Of a DNA stretch of 64,000 nt, positions 53,589-62,794 are shown in pieces (position 1 is the stretch's first letter; each line of letters opens with the position of its first letter). The DNA lies in assembly GCF_001719615.1 (NCBI RefSeq), contig NZ_MDVX01000003.1, positions 310,001 through 374,000 on the forward strand, given 5' to 3'. This stretch comes from Neptunicoccus sediminis (lineage in GTDB: Bacteria > Pseudomonadota > Alphaproteobacteria > Rhodobacterales > Rhodobacteraceae). The notes below the pieces were generated by a model that was not told the DNA's origin, searched no databases, and saw only the letters and a program-made list of their open reading frames with translations. The translations under genes and the position numbers were made by a program.

Positions 53589-54527
53589 ATGACACGCGCA
53601 TTTGTATTTCCGGGCCAGGGCGCCCAGACCATCGGTATGGGAAAGGCCTTTGCGGACGCCTATCCTGCGGCGAAAGCAGTTTTTGACGAGGTGGACGAAG
53701 CCCTGGGCGAGAGCCTCTCCGGTCTGATCTGGGAAGGCGACATTGAAACCCTGACCCTGACGCAAAATGCACAGCCTGCGCTGATGGCCACATCCATGGC
53801 GGCGATGGCGGCTTTGGAAGCCGAAGGCGTATCGGTTACGGCGGCGTCTTATGTGGCGGGCCACAGTCTCGGGGAATATTCAGCGCTTTGTGCCGCCGGT
53901 TCTATCTCGTTGGCAGATACGGCACGCCTGCTGCGCATTCGCGGCGAGGCGATGCAAAAGGCGGTTCCCGTTGGCGTGGGCGCGATGGCAGCTCTGCTGG
54001 GGCTGGATTTTGCCACCGCCACCGAAGTTGCAGAAGAAGCCGCACAGGGCGAGGTCTGTCAGGCCGCCAATGACAATGATCCCTCCCAGGTGGTTGTGTC
54101 CGGCCACAAAGCCGCCGTTGAACGCGCGCTGGTGATTGCCAAGGATAAAGGCGCGAAACGGGCGATGCTGCTGCCGGTCTCTGCACCGTTCCACTGCGCA
54201 TTGATGCAACCGGCCGCAGACCGGATGGCCGAGGCGCTGGCCGAAGTGACCATCAACGCCCCTGCCGTGCCCCTGATTGCCAATGTTCGGGCCGAAGCTG
54301 TTTCTGATGCCGCCATGATCCGCGATCTGCTGGTAGAGCAGGTGACAGGGTCTGTGCGCTGGCGCGAGAGCATGGGTTATGCTGCGGCGCAGGGTGTAAG
54401 CGAAATCTATGAAATCGGTGCCGGTAAGGCACTGTCGGGAATGATCCGCCGGATTGCCCGCGAAATTGAATGTGTGGCTGTGAATGACCCTGACGGGGCC
54501 AAAGCCGCAGCAGAAAAGATTGGATAA
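53589..54527 (+). CDS. fabD: Malonyl-CoA:ACP transacylase
   Basis: The 312-residue enzyme loads malonyl groups onto acyl carrier protein. The nucleophile elbow is GHSLGEYSAL with Ser93, preceded by FVFPGQGAQTIGMGKAF at the N-terminus and followed by QNAQ-like and MLLPVSAPFHCALM segments with the catalytic histidine. The gene is divergent from rpsF and is followed by fabG. Confidence 0.97.
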   Translation: MTRAFVFPGQGAQTIGMGKAFADAYPAAKAVFDEVDEALGESLSGLIWEGDIETLTLTQNAQPALMATSMAAMAALEAEGVSVTAASYVAGHSLGEYSALCAAGSISLADTARLLRIRGEAMQKAVPVGVGAMAALLGLDFATATEVAEEAAQGEVCQAANDNDPSQVVVSGHKAAVERALVIAKDKGAKRAMLLPVSAPFHCALMQPAADRMAEALAEVTINAPAVPLIANVRAEAVSDAAMIRDLLVEQVTGSVRWRESMGYAAAQGVSEIYEIGAGKALSGMIRRIAREIECVAVNDPDGAKAAAEKIG

Positions 54528-54531
54528 CCGG

Positions 54532-55269
54532 ATGTTTGATTTAACAGGAAAATGTGCATTGGTCACAGGCGCATCGGGCGGTATTGGCGGGGCGATTGCG
54601 ACCGCATTGCACGGGCAGGGCGCGACTGTGGCTCTATCCGGCACCCGCGTTGGTCCGCTGGAAGAGCTTGCTGCAAAACTGGGCGATCGGGCTTTTGTAA
54701 CACCGTGTAATCTTGGCGATGCCGAGGCTGTGAATGCGCTGGCGGGGCAGGCGTCCGAGGCGATGGGCGGTTTGCATATTCTTGTAAACAACGCGGGTAT
54801 CACGCGGGATAATCTGTTCATGCGCATGAAGGACGAGGACTGGCAGGATGTGATCGACGTGAACCTCACCTCTACCATGCGACTGATGAAATCGGTCATG
54901 CGTCCGATGATGAAGCAGAAATGGGGCCGTGTGATCAATATCACTTCGATTGTAGGTGTGACGGGCAACGCGGGGCAGGTGAATTATGCGGCCAGTAAGG
55001 CGGGCATGATCGGCATGACCAAATCCTACGCGCAGGAAATCGCATCCCGCGGGATTACAGCAAACTGCGTGGCTCCGGGCTTTATCGAAACCGCGATGAC
55101 CGCAGAATTGGGCGATGCGGTGAAGGACGGGATGCTCGGCTCTATTCCCATGGGGCGTATGGGCGACGCGGGGGAGATTGCGTCAGCGGTGGCCTATCTG
55201 GCGTGCGAAGAGGCCAGCTACATCACCGGCCAGACCCTGCACGTGAACGGCGGCATGGCGATGATCTAA
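54532..55269 (+). CDS. fabG: 3-oxoacyl-ACP reductase
   Basis: This 245-residue SDR enzyme has the NADP motif TGASGGIGGAIA, the NNAG motif in VNNAGITRDNLFMRM, and the catalytic Ser-Tyr-Lys in ITSIVGVTGNAGQVNYAASKAG. It reduces 3-ketoacyl-ACP in fatty-acid elongation. The start at 54532 (MFDLTGKCALVTG) is four bases after fabD. acpP, which commonly follows fabG, is not present here. Confidence 0.96.
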   Translation: MFDLTGKCALVTGASGGIGGAIATALHGQGATVALSGTRVGPLEELAAKLGDRAFVTPCNLGDAEAVNALAGQASEAMGGLHILVNNAGITRDNLFMRMKDEDWQDVIDVNLTSTMRLMKSVMRPMMKQKWGRVINITSIVGVTGNAGQVNYAASKAGMIGMTKSYAQEIASRGITANCVAPGFIETAMTAELGDAVKDGMLGSIPMGRMGDAGEIASAVAYLACEEASYITGQTLHVNGGMAMI

Positions 55270-55343
55270 GCCTGCGATCCATACCGGAGTGTCCCCGCAA
55301 ATGCGGGGATGCCTGCGGCGCGGATATTTGAAGAAAATGGAGG

Positions 55344-55370
55344 AGCCGGGTCGCCTGATCCGGCTTTTTT
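55344..55370 (+). terminator. Terminator after fabG
   Basis: AGCCGG and CCGGCT pair across a ten-base loop and run into TTTTTT. The T run overlaps the stop codon of the convergent lytic transglycosylase gene. A second hairpin (CCCCGCAAATGCGGGG) lies about 50 bases before it. Confidence 0.65.
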
Positions 55371-56250
55371 AGTTTTTATAGATGGCGCAGACACAGTTGA
55401 ATTTGCGAAGGCGGTTGCACAATTGCTGGGCCGCCCCGCGCGAGGGGGCGCCGAGGCGTGCCACGAAATAGGGTTTGCGGCCCCGTACCTGTGGTTTTTT
55501 GCGGATGTAATCCGGCTTTTGGCTGCCGATTTCCGTGTCGCAGGCGTGGGAGTTGCGCTGAAAGCTGCTGGCGGCCTTGGCCTGTGTGGAACCGGCGGCG
55601 AGCTGGACGCCCCACGGTGGCAGGCTTGGGACGGGGCGCAGGGATTTCAGCTTATTGACGCGACTGGTTCGGGCCAGTGCAAGGCATGCGGGCATGAAGG
55701 CTTGATCCGGCGAGAGTGCCATATCGAGCGCCTTTGGCGGAGCGTCGCGCCAGTCCAGCGCGCTCTGGCCGGTGATGATGCGCACGTAATCCTCGGTTTC
55801 CTGGGCCAGTCCGCCAGTGCCTGCGATAAATTCCGCGGCCCGCCGCTCGCCGCCGTTATAGGCGACAGCGGCCAGTCCTGCGTTGCCAAAACGCGCGATC
55901 AGTTCAGAAAGGTAATGGGCCGAATGATCCAGTGCCTCTGCCGGATTGTAACTGGCACCAAGGCCGCGCAGTTTTGCAGTGGCAGGCATGAACTGGGCCA
56001 CGCCCTCGGCTCCGGCGGGGGACAGGGCGTAGGGGTCAAACCGGCTTTCCTGCCAGATCAGCCGGGCGAAAAAGCCGGTGTCGAGCCGGTGCAGTACGGC
56101 AGCATCACGGATCGCCTGACAGGTGTCATAGGCGATGAAATCGTTGCGGATACACCAGACCGACCCCCAGCGGCCCGTGTTGCACTGGCGGTCGGGTGGT
56201 TCGGCAAACACGGGGGAGGACAGCAGGAAAAGGATGAAAATCAGGCGCAT
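55369..56250 (-). CDS. Lytic transglycosylase (SLT domain)
   Basis: The 293-residue exported protein has a signal peptide (MRLIFILFLLSSPVFA). The SLT catalytic domain has the glutamate in FFARLIWQESRFDPYALSPAGAEGVAQFMPATA and the AVAYNGGERR segment. It cleaves peptidoglycan with formation of anhydro-muramyl ends. The C-terminal 35 residues (KPYFVARLGAPSRGAAQQLCNRL) look like a SPOR-like repeat that could target septal glycan. The start at 56250 is chosen because it begins the signal peptide. Confidence 0.9.
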   Translation of the reverse strand: MRLIFILFLLSSPVFAEPPDRQCNTGRWGSVWCIRNDFIAYDTCQAIRDAAVLHRLDTGFFARLIWQESRFDPYALSPAGAEGVAQFMPATAKLRGLGASYNPAEALDHSAHYLSELIARFGNAGLAAVAYNGGERRAAEFIAGTGGLAQETEDYVRIITGQSALDWRDAPPKALDMALSPDQAFMPACLALARTSRVNKLKSLRPVPSLPPWGVQLAAGSTQAKAASSFQRNSHACDTEIGSQKPDYIRKKPQVRGRKPYFVARLGAPSRGAAQQLCNRLRKFNCVCAIYKN

Positions 56251-56377
56251 AATGGGGGATATAACGCGAGGATCCGGCATGACACGTTAAAATCGGGCTT
56301 TAATAATTGCGTGCCGGAGGTTAGGTGAAATAGAGCATCCTGCATGTGAATTCACTTCTATCAAGAGCAACCGTCAT

Positions 56378-57829
56378 ATGTCCTTTTTCAAGAAACTCAA
56401 AGACCGCATGTTCAACTCTTCGTCCAAGATCGAAGAAGGGCTTGATGCGATTGTAGAGGATGGCGGGACCGCCGAAGCAGAGTCCGGTGAAGCGGAACTG
56501 GCCCGTCAGGCCGAAGCAGAGGCCGCTGCCGCACGACAGGCGCAAGAGGCACAGGCCGCCGCTGCACGGGAACTGGCGGAACAGGAAGCGGCTGCGCGCG
56601 AGGCAGAGGCTGCCGCAGAGGCGGCCAAGGTGGAGCGCGAAGAGGCCGCACGGCGTCACGCGGAACAACTGGAAGCCGAAGCGCAGGAAACCGCACGACT
56701 TGATGCAGAAAGCCGCGCCAAGGCAGAGCAGGAAGCAGAAGAAACCGCCCGCAAGGCTGCCGAGGCCACAGAAGCCGCGCGACTGGCGCGGATTGAGGCC
56801 GAAGAGCAGGCCCGTCGTGAGAGAGAAGCAGAAGCCGAGGAGCGCCGCCGCGCAGAGCAGGCCGCAGCCGAGGCCGAAACAGCCCGTGAGGCTGCTGCAC
56901 AGGCGGAGGCTGCCAAAGCCGCGCAAGAGGCCGAAGCCGCCAAGCCGGGCCTTTTGGGGCGTTTGTTCGGCGGTCGCACAGCCGACAAGACAGTTGTGCG
57001 CCGTGCGCTTGACGATGCCATGCTGGAAAGCATCGAGGATTTGTTGATCACGGCTGATATGGGCGTTGAGACCGCGATGCGGGTCTCCGCTAATCTGGCC
57101 GAAGGACGTATGGGCAAGAAGCTGTCCACCGCAGAGCTGAAATCGCTGCTCGCCAGCGAGGTGGCGCGGATCATGGAGCCTGTGGCCCGCCCGATGCCGC
57201 TCTATGCAAAACGTCCGCAGGTGGTTCTGGTGGTCGGGGTTAACGGCTCTGGCAAGACGACAACCATTGGCAAACTGGCCAGCCAGTTCAAGGCGGCGGG
57301 CAAATCTGTGGTGATTGCTGCGGGCGATACCTTCCGTGCTGCCGCCGTGGAACAATTGCAGGTCTGGGGAGAGCGGGCCGGCGTTCCGGTTCTGACAGCG
57401 CCCGAAGGATCCGATCCGGCGTCACTGGCGTTTGACGCCATGACCAAGGCGGAACAGGACGGGGCCGATCTGTTGATGATCGACACGGCGGGGCGGTTGC
57501 AGAACCGTCAGGATCTGATGGAGGAACTGGCCAAAATCGTTCGGGTGATCCGCAAGAAAGACCCCGAAGCGCCCCATAACACGCTATTGGTGCTGGATGC
57601 GACCACGGGGCAGAACGCGCTGTCTCAGGTGGAAATTTTCCAGAAGATCGCAGATGTGTCAGGGTTGGTGATGACCAAGCTGGACGGCACCGCCAAGGGC
57701 GGTGTGCTCGTGGCGCTGGCAGATCGTTTTGGAATGCCGATCCATGCCATCGGGCTGGGAGAGCAAATCGACGATCTGGCGCCCTTTGATCCGGAAGAGT
57801 TCGCCCGTGCCCTGACAGGACTGGAATAA
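56378..57829 (+). CDS. ftsY: Signal recognition particle receptor FtsY
   Basis: The 483-residue protein has an N-terminal acidic, Ala/Glu-rich helical domain (about residues 25-190). The SRP GTPase NG domain follows, with G1 GVNGSGKTTTIGKLA near residue 286, the GDTFRAAAVEQL segment, G3 DTAGRLQN and G4 TKLDGTAKGG. It docks ribosome-nascent-chain-SRP complexes at the membrane translocon. The low-complexity N-domain is usual for FtsY and mediates membrane contact. Confidence 0.97.
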   Translation: MSFFKKLKDRMFNSSSKIEEGLDAIVEDGGTAEAESGEAELARQAEAEAAAARQAQEAQAAAARELAEQEAAAREAEAAAEAAKVEREEAARRHAEQLEAEAQETARLDAESRAKAEQEAEETARKAAEATEAARLARIEAEEQARREREAEAEERRRAEQAAAEAETAREAAAQAEAAKAAQEAEAAKPGLLGRLFGGRTADKTVVRRALDDAMLESIEDLLITADMGVETAMRVSANLAEGRMGKKLSTAELKSLLASEVARIMEPVARPMPLYAKRPQVVLVVGVNGSGKTTTIGKLASQFKAAGKSVVIAAGDTFRAAAVEQLQVWGERAGVPVLTAPEGSDPASLAFDAMTKAEQDGADLLMIDTAGRLQNRQDLMEELAKIVRVIRKKDPEAPHNTLLVLDATTGQNALSQVEIFQKIADVSGLVMTKLDGTAKGGVLVALADRFGMPIHAIGLGEQIDDLAPFDPEEFARALTGLE

Positions 57830-57839
57830 ACGCGCAGGG

Positions 57840-58385
57840 TTAGCCTGTCTCTGTTTTTTCCGAACCTTCATTCTCATCATCGTCGCTGTCGTCGGTCTCC
57901 GATGGGTTTTTCACGGGCCGCGCCGCCACACGGTTCACGATCCATAGGATGATCAGGGCGATCACGGTTGCAACCAGTGCCAGCGGGATACGCCCCGTAC
58001 CACAGCTAAGCCCGACAGCACCCACCAGCCACATGCTTGCCCCCGTGGTCAGCCCGTGCACCTTGCCGCCGGAAATGATGATAGAACCGGCGGCGAGAAA
58101 CGCCACGCCGGAGGTAATGGCACTGATCAGCTTGATAGGGTCGGCCTTGATCCGGTTCTGATCTTCGGTATCCAGCGCAATCAGGTCCAGCGCCACGATC
58201 GCAAACAGGCAGGACGCAACGGAAATCATCATATGGGTACGCAATCCGGCGGCGCGGGCGTTGTGTTCCCGTTCCCAACCGATAATACCTCCCATAAGCG
58301 TTGCTGCGAACATACGGAAGATAACAATACCCAGTGGTACGACAGAGCCGTTGATCTGGAATTCACTGGCAAGGGCAGAGTACAT
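57840..58385 (-). CDS. mgtC: MgtC/SapB family membrane protein
   Basis: The 181-residue protein has about five membrane helices and the MgtC core with GGIIGWEREHNARAAGLRTHMMISVASCLFAIVAL and a GVAFLAAGSIIISGGKVHGLTTGASMWLVGAVGL region. The C-terminus is acidic (SDDDENEGSE). MgtC-type proteins are linked to magnesium homeostasis and ATP synthase control; the role in non-pathogens is unclear. It is convergent with ftsY, ten bases away. Confidence 0.88.
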   Translation of the reverse strand: MYSALASEFQINGSVVPLGIVIFRMFAATLMGGIIGWEREHNARAAGLRTHMMISVASCLFAIVALDLIALDTEDQNRIKADPIKLISAITSGVAFLAAGSIIISGGKVHGLTTGASMWLVGAVGLSCGTGRIPLALVATVIALIILWIVNRVAARPVKNPSETDDSDDDENEGSEKTETG

Positions 58386-58412
58386 GGTAAATCCTGATAT
58401 TGGGGGCCGGAT

Positions 58413-59327
58413 ATGACCGAGTGGTTACTAGAAGTAGACGGAACCCAGTTCGGACGCAATCTTGCGCTGGCTCTGGCGATACTGGCGGCGGTGCTGCATG
58501 CTGTCTTCGGTGCGCTGCAAAAGGGAAAACTCGATCCCTGGCTGGCGCGGGGTGCGATTGATGTAAGCTACAGCCTGATGTCACTGCCGGTGATCCTGTT
58601 CCTTGTGCCCTTTCCGGAACCACATCTGTGGCCCTTGTTGATCGGGGCGATGGGTATTCATCTAGTGTATAAATTCTTTCAGGCTATGGCTTATGCGCGG
58701 GGCAGCTATACGGTGGTCTATCCGGTGGTGCGGGGCATGGGGCCGCTGGTGACGATGTTGTTTGTGGGCGTATTGTTTCAGGACCGCTTTCACGAAAGCT
58801 ATAATCTGGTGCAATGGTCCGGAGTAATCCTGCTGTCTTCAGCCATCTTTCTGCTGGCGGGGATCAACCTGATGCAGGGCGGCATTGACCGGCGTACGAT
58901 GGGTATGGGGCTGTTCTATGCGGTGCTGACAGGCTTTGGCGTGGCGGCCTATACCACTTGGGATGCCTATGGGGTGCGTGCGACGCTTAACCCGTTTACC
59001 TTTATCTTCTGGCTGTTCTTTCTGGATGGATTGGTGTTTCCGTGGTTTGCGCTGTATCGCTATCGCAGGATGGAAATGCAGCCTGCACTGCGCGCGATGG
59101 CGGTGCGCGGCGTTATCGGCGGATTGGTGGCCTTCGCGAGCTTTGGGTCTATCATGTTTGCCACACGGCTGGACAAAGTCGGAGAGGTCGCGGTGCTGCG
59201 GGAAACCTCTGTGGTGTTTGCCGCGTTGATCGGCTGGCTGTTCCTGCATGAGAAAGTCGGTCTTTTGCGCACAGCCCTGATGGTAGCCATTGCAGGCGGT
59301 GCGGTTTTGGTAGAGTTTAGCGGCTAA
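58413..59327 (+). CDS. EamA/DMT family permease
   Basis: The 304-residue protein has ten membrane helices in two EamA repeats, with AMAYARGSYTVVYPVVRGMGPLVTMLF and RLDKVGEVAVLRETSVVFAALIGWLFLHEKVG. It moves small metabolites, direction and substrate unknown. It starts 28 bases from the divergent mgtC gene and is followed by ispZ/yciB on the same strand. Confidence 0.88.
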   Translation: MTEWLLEVDGTQFGRNLALALAILAAVLHAVFGALQKGKLDPWLARGAIDVSYSLMSLPVILFLVPFPEPHLWPLLIGAMGIHLVYKFFQAMAYARGSYTVVYPVVRGMGPLVTMLFVGVLFQDRFHESYNLVQWSGVILLSSAIFLLAGINLMQGGIDRRTMGMGLFYAVLTGFGVAAYTTWDAYGVRATLNPFTFIFWLFFLDGLVFPWFALYRYRRMEMQPALRAMAVRGVIGGLVAFASFGSIMFATRLDKVGEVAVLRETSVVFAALIGWLFLHEKVGLLRTALMVAIAGGAVLVEFSG

Positions 59328-59361
59328 ACCACAAGAAACGACAGTTTAGAGGCAAAAATTC

Positions 59362-59970
59362 ATGAGTGAGAAGTCAATCAACCCGATGCTGAAACTCGGG
59401 CTGGAACTTGGGCCGGTTGTCCTGTTCTTTGTGGCCTATACACGGATCAAAGACCGCGAGTTTGAGATTTTCGGCCAAAGCTATGAAGGCTTTATCATTG
59501 CCACTGCCGCGTTTATTCCGGTGCTGCTGGTGTCTACCGGCCTGCTTTGGTGGCTGACGGGTAAACTGTCACGGATGCAGTTGATGACGGCGGTTCTGGT
59601 GGTTGTTTTTGGCGGCATGTCGATCTGGTTCAATGACGACCGTTTCTTCAAGATGAAACCGACGATTATCTACCTGCTGTTCGGCGGGTTGCTGGGCATC
59701 GGCCTTTTGCAGGGGAAATCCTATCTGCGCAGTGTGATGGATGAAATGGTGCCCATGACCCATGAGGGCTGGATGATCCTGACCAAACGGGTCTGCGCAT
59801 TTTTTCTGGCCCTTGCACTGGCAAACGAACTGGTCTGGCGCTTCATGTCTACCGATGCCTGGGTCAATTTCAAAACCTTCGGTCTCACCGCGCTGGTGTT
59901 TGTTTTCTTTATCGTTCAGGGACCATTGTTTGCCCGTTACAGCACCGAAGAGGATAAATCGGAAAGCTAG
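59362..59970 (+). CDS. yciB: Septation protein A / YciB (IspZ family)
   Basis: This 202-residue protein has five to six membrane helices and family features: KLGLELGPVVLFFVAYTRIKD, IWFNDDRFFKMKPTIIYLLFGGLL and FFLALALANELVWRFMSTDAWVNFKTFG. It is associated with cell envelope integrity and septation in enteric bacteria. It lies 34 bases after the EamA gene and is probably co-transcribed. Confidence 0.94.
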   Translation: MSEKSINPMLKLGLELGPVVLFFVAYTRIKDREFEIFGQSYEGFIIATAAFIPVLLVSTGLLWWLTGKLSRMQLMTAVLVVVFGGMSIWFNDDRFFKMKPTIIYLLFGGLLGIGLLQGKSYLRSVMDEMVPMTHEGWMILTKRVCAFFLALALANELVWRFMSTDAWVNFKTFGLTALVFVFFIVQGPLFARYSTEEDKSES

Positions 59971-60112
59971 TCTTCAGTCATAAGCCTGTTACCTGCTGAA
60001 TATAGAGGGTTGTTCTGGGAAAGCATCTATATATAGTTTTCCTTAAGGTGACGGGCGGGAGGCCCCGCTCTGATGCCAGATAATCGCAACAGAGCAGGGA
60101 TGCGTGACGCTA

Positions 60113-60697
60113 ATGACTTCCGAGTTTACACAAGACTTCATCCGAAATCCGGCTGGGCTGCGGGAAAACCCGGCACTGGTCCTGAACGCGGATTTCAGGC
60201 CGCTCAGCTATTTTCCATTGTCGGTGTGGCGCTGGCAGGAGGCTGTAAAAGCGGCCTATCTGGACCGCGTCACAATCGTGGCAGAGTATGAGCGAACAGT
60301 GCATTCGCCCTCTGTCGAGATACGCATTCCCTCGGTGATCGTGTTGAAAGATTACGTAAAACCGGCGCGAACAACGGCGTTTACGCGGTTTAACCTGTTT
60401 CTGCGGGACGAATTCACCTGCCAGTATTGCGGGTCGCGCGGGGATATGACCTTTGACCATGTGGTGCCACGGTCCCGTGGCGGAAAGACCACGTGGCAGA
60501 ACGTTGTGGCCTCTTGCGGGCCTTGCAATCTGCGCAAGGGGGCGCGTTCCTTGCGGCAGGCAAATATGAAACTGCGCCGCACCCCGATGCAGCCTTCGGC
60601 CAACCAGTTGCTGAACGCTGGGCGTAAATTCCCGCCAAACCACCTGCATGAAAGCTGGATGGATTTTCTCTACTGGGATGCCGAACTCGAAGCCTGA
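60113..60697 (+). CDS. HNH endonuclease domain protein
   Basis: The 194-residue protein has an N-terminal domain (PALVLNADFRPLSYFPLSVWRWQEAVKAAYLDR). A zinc-binding HNH domain follows, with CQYCGSRGDMTFDHVVPRSRGGKTTWQNVVASCGPCNLRKG, in which two CxxC pairs and the DHVVPRSRGG histidine are intact. This family is widespread in alphaproteobacteria as a single-copy core gene. Its role is not defined and it need not be a mobile-element nuclease. The start is 60113 (ATG) or 60104 (GTG); the ribosome binding site lies between the best spacings. Confidence 0.88.
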   Translation: MTSEFTQDFIRNPAGLRENPALVLNADFRPLSYFPLSVWRWQEAVKAAYLDRVTIVAEYERTVHSPSVEIRIPSVIVLKDYVKPARTTAFTRFNLFLRDEFTCQYCGSRGDMTFDHVVPRSRGGKTTWQNVVASCGPCNLRKGARSLRQANMKLRRTPMQPSANQLLNAGRKFPPNHLHESWMDFLYWDAELEA

Positions 60698-60718
60698 GTC
60701 GCCAGAGTCCTGAATGCC

Positions 60719-61183
60719 CTAGCGGGTTTTTGGCTGAAACGCCGCTGCCAGCCAGACCAGCGCCAGACCAAGCGAGATAACGCCGTTCCAACCTGCCATA
60801 GACAGGCCGAACATCTCCCACGGGATTTCGTCACAGCGCACCATTGGCGCCTCAAGTATCTGGTTTAACAGATCCTTCACCGCCAGTTCTCCGACCGGAC
60901 CAGAGGTACAGGTGCTTGGACCTTCCCACCATTTCCACTCCACTCCGGCGTGATAAAAGCCGATGGCAGAAGTGCTAAGGGCCGCCGCCGCGCCAAACAG
61001 GGCCAGAATGCGATGGGGAAACAAGGCCGCGACCAAGCCGATCAGAACGGCCACGGCATGGGGCCAGCGTTGGTTGATGCACAGCTTGCAAGGGGCCAGA
61101 TCGCCAATGTGCTGAAACCCGAAAGCCGTGGCCAGCATCAGCGCAGAGCCAAGCGCGGCCAGTAGGATAAGTCTTTGTTGCAT
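60719..61183 (-). CDS. dsbB: Disulfide bond formation protein B
   Basis: The 154-residue protein has four membrane helices and two periplasmic redox cysteine pairs: Cys32-Cys35 in LAPCKLCINQRWPH, and Cys92 with Cys117 in GPSTCTSG and APMVRCDEIPW. It reoxidises DsbA with quinone. The start overlaps the yqaA stop by one base (TGATG), so both are made from one message. The DsbB-like subfamily without a dsbA neighbour is common in Rhodobacterales. Confidence 0.9.
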   Translation of the reverse strand: MQQRLILLAALGSALMLATAFGFQHIGDLAPCKLCINQRWPHAVAVLIGLVAALFPHRILALFGAAAALSTSAIGFYHAGVEWKWWEGPSTCTSGPVGELAVKDLLNQILEAPMVRCDEIPWEMFGLSMAGWNGVISLGLALVWLAAAFQPKTR

Positions 61184-61791
61184 CAGAAGTATTTCACCGC
61201 CCAGAATCCGAGAACCAGAAGTATTAGAAACACAGTGAACACCAAGGCAAGGCGGCGTTCAATGAAATCACGGATGGGTGCGCCGAAGTGCCACAAAAGC
61301 GCCGCCACGATGAAGAACCGCACACCGCGCGCGATCAGCGACCAGAACAGGAAAGACCAGAAGGGCAGGTCGGTCGCGCCTGACGTGATGGTGATGACCT
61401 TATAGGGAAACGGGGTGATCCCGGCAAAAAGAACCGCCCAGTGGCCCTGTTCATTAAACCGCAGCTTGAAGGATTCAAACGCCTCTGCCTTGTGGTAAAA
61501 CTCTAGGATCGGGCGTCCGATGGCGTCGAACAGCTCTGCCCCGATGTAATAGCCAAAGGCGCCGCCCAGAACCGATGACACCGTACAGACCGCCGCCAGC
61601 GTGAAGGCGCGGGTCGGTGCGGCAAGGATCAGCGGGATCAGCAGCACATCGGGCGGGATCGGAAAAACCGAGCTTTCCACAAAAGCGATAACGGCCAGTG
61701 CCGCCAGCGCCCAGCGGGATTGGGCCAGAGACAGAATCCACTCGTAAAATCTGCGTAACACTGCAAGCGCCTCTCGTTTTTTGTTTCTCAT
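61183..61791 (-). CDS. yqaA: YqaA/DedA-like (VTT domain) membrane protein
   Basis: This 202-residue protein has the VTT/SNARE-associated pattern with AFVESSVFPIPPDVLLIPLILAAPTRAF, the GAFGYYIGAELFDAIGRPIL helix pair, and HWAVLFAGITPFPYKVITITSGATDLP. These resemble DedA-superfamily lipid scramblase-like proteins. Membrane topology is four to five segments. The start at 61791 (MRNKKREALAVL) fits the family. It is co-transcribed with dsbB. Confidence 0.88.
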   Translation of the reverse strand: MRNKKREALAVLRRFYEWILSLAQSRWALAALAVIAFVESSVFPIPPDVLLIPLILAAPTRAFTLAAVCTVSSVLGGAFGYYIGAELFDAIGRPILEFYHKAEAFESFKLRFNEQGHWAVLFAGITPFPYKVITITSGATDLPFWSFLFWSLIARGVRFFIVAALLWHFGAPIRDFIERRLALVFTVFLILLVLGFWAVKYF

Positions 61792-61877
61792 GCCCCGTCG
61801 TCCGGTATGGGTCAAGCCTTGCGCCCCGACGCGGCTGCGCTAGTTTCAATAAAAATCACATTTTCGGGAGTGCTGAG

Positions 61878-62729
61878 ATGAAATGGAGAGGCCGGCAGGG
61901 AAGCCGTAACATAGAGGACCGCCGTCGCTCCGGCGGGGTACGGGCTGCGGGTGGCATCGGCGGTTTTGGACTGCTTGCTGTGCTGGCGATCGGATATTTC
62001 CTCGGGGTGGATGTGACGCCATTCCTTAATACCGGTGGCAGTCAGATCACCAGCGGGCGCAGTGTGGAACTGACACCGCAAGACGAACAGGCGGCGCAAT
62101 TTGTCTCGGTGACGCTGGCGGATACGGAAACCATCTGGGCCGAAATTTTCGAACAGCAGTTGAATGCCACCTATCGTCCCGCCACGATGGTCCTTTTCAA
62201 AGGCGCGACCCAATCCCCCTGTGGCGGTGCAAATGGCGCTTCGGGTCCGTTTTACTGTCCTACAGACCGGAAAGCCTACCTCGACACGGATTTCTTCACC
62301 ACTTTGTCCCGCAGGCTTGGTGCGTCGGGGGATTTTGCCGCTGCCTATGTTGTCGCCCATGAAATCGCCCATCACGTTCAAAACGAACTGGGCATTCTGG
62401 CCGAGGCGAACAAGGCCCGCGCGCGGATGGGGCAGGCGGAGAGCAACCGCGTTTCCGTAATGATCGAACTGCAAGCGGATTGTTTTTCCGGCATCTGGGC
62501 CCGCTATGCACAGGACCGGCTTGGCACGCTGGAACGGGGCGATCTGGGCGAGGCGCTCAACGCCGCCCGCCAGATCGGGGACGATACGCTGCAACGTAAC
62601 GCCGGCCAGCGTCCGAACCCCCACAGTTTTACCCACGGCACATCCGCGCAGCGCCAGAACTGGTTCCAGCGCGGTTTTGAAACCGCCGACATCCAGCAAT
62701 GCGACACCTTCGGAGCCGCGTCGCTGTAA
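61878..62729 (+). CDS. ypfJ: YpfJ-family neutral zinc metallopeptidase
   Basis: The 283-residue protein has a positively charged N-terminus (MKWRGRQGSRNIEDRR), one membrane helix (GGFGLLAVLAIGYFLGV) and an extracytoplasmic domain. The zinc motif HEIAHH lies at residues 161-166, in AAYVVAHEIAHHVQNELG, and is followed by the downstream IELQADCFSGIWARYAQD segment. The substrate is unknown. The start at 61878 has GGGAG near it. It is divergent from yqaA. Confidence 0.92.
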   Translation: MKWRGRQGSRNIEDRRRSGGVRAAGGIGGFGLLAVLAIGYFLGVDVTPFLNTGGSQITSGRSVELTPQDEQAAQFVSVTLADTETIWAEIFEQQLNATYRPATMVLFKGATQSPCGGANGASGPFYCPTDRKAYLDTDFFTTLSRRLGASGDFAAAYVVAHEIAHHVQNELGILAEANKARARMGQAESNRVSVMIELQADCFSGIWARYAQDRLGTLERGDLGEALNAARQIGDDTLQRNAGQRPNPHSFTHGTSAQRQNWFQRGFETADIQQCDTFGAASL

Positions 62730-62754
62730 GTGAGGGAAAAACCCGATTTTTCCG

Positions 62755-62783
62755 TTGACGCGGATAATCGGGAAGGCTAAATC
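62755..62783 (+). promoter_or_regulatory. Promoter of tRNA-Leu
   Basis: TTGACG (62755-62760) and TAAATC (62778-62783) are separated by 17 bases, and the tRNA begins 12 bases after the -10 box. Spacing and -35 match sigma70 promoters well. Confidence 0.65.
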
Positions 62784-62794
62784 ACCCAAGCGTT

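Noticed and set aside
53880-54968. 362-residue minus-strand open frame
   Set aside because: Antisense of fabD and fabG; histidine- and cysteine-rich artefact sequence.
55309-56328. 339-residue plus-strand open frame after fabG
   Set aside because: Antisense of the lytic transglycosylase, whose signal peptide and SLT motifs are clear.
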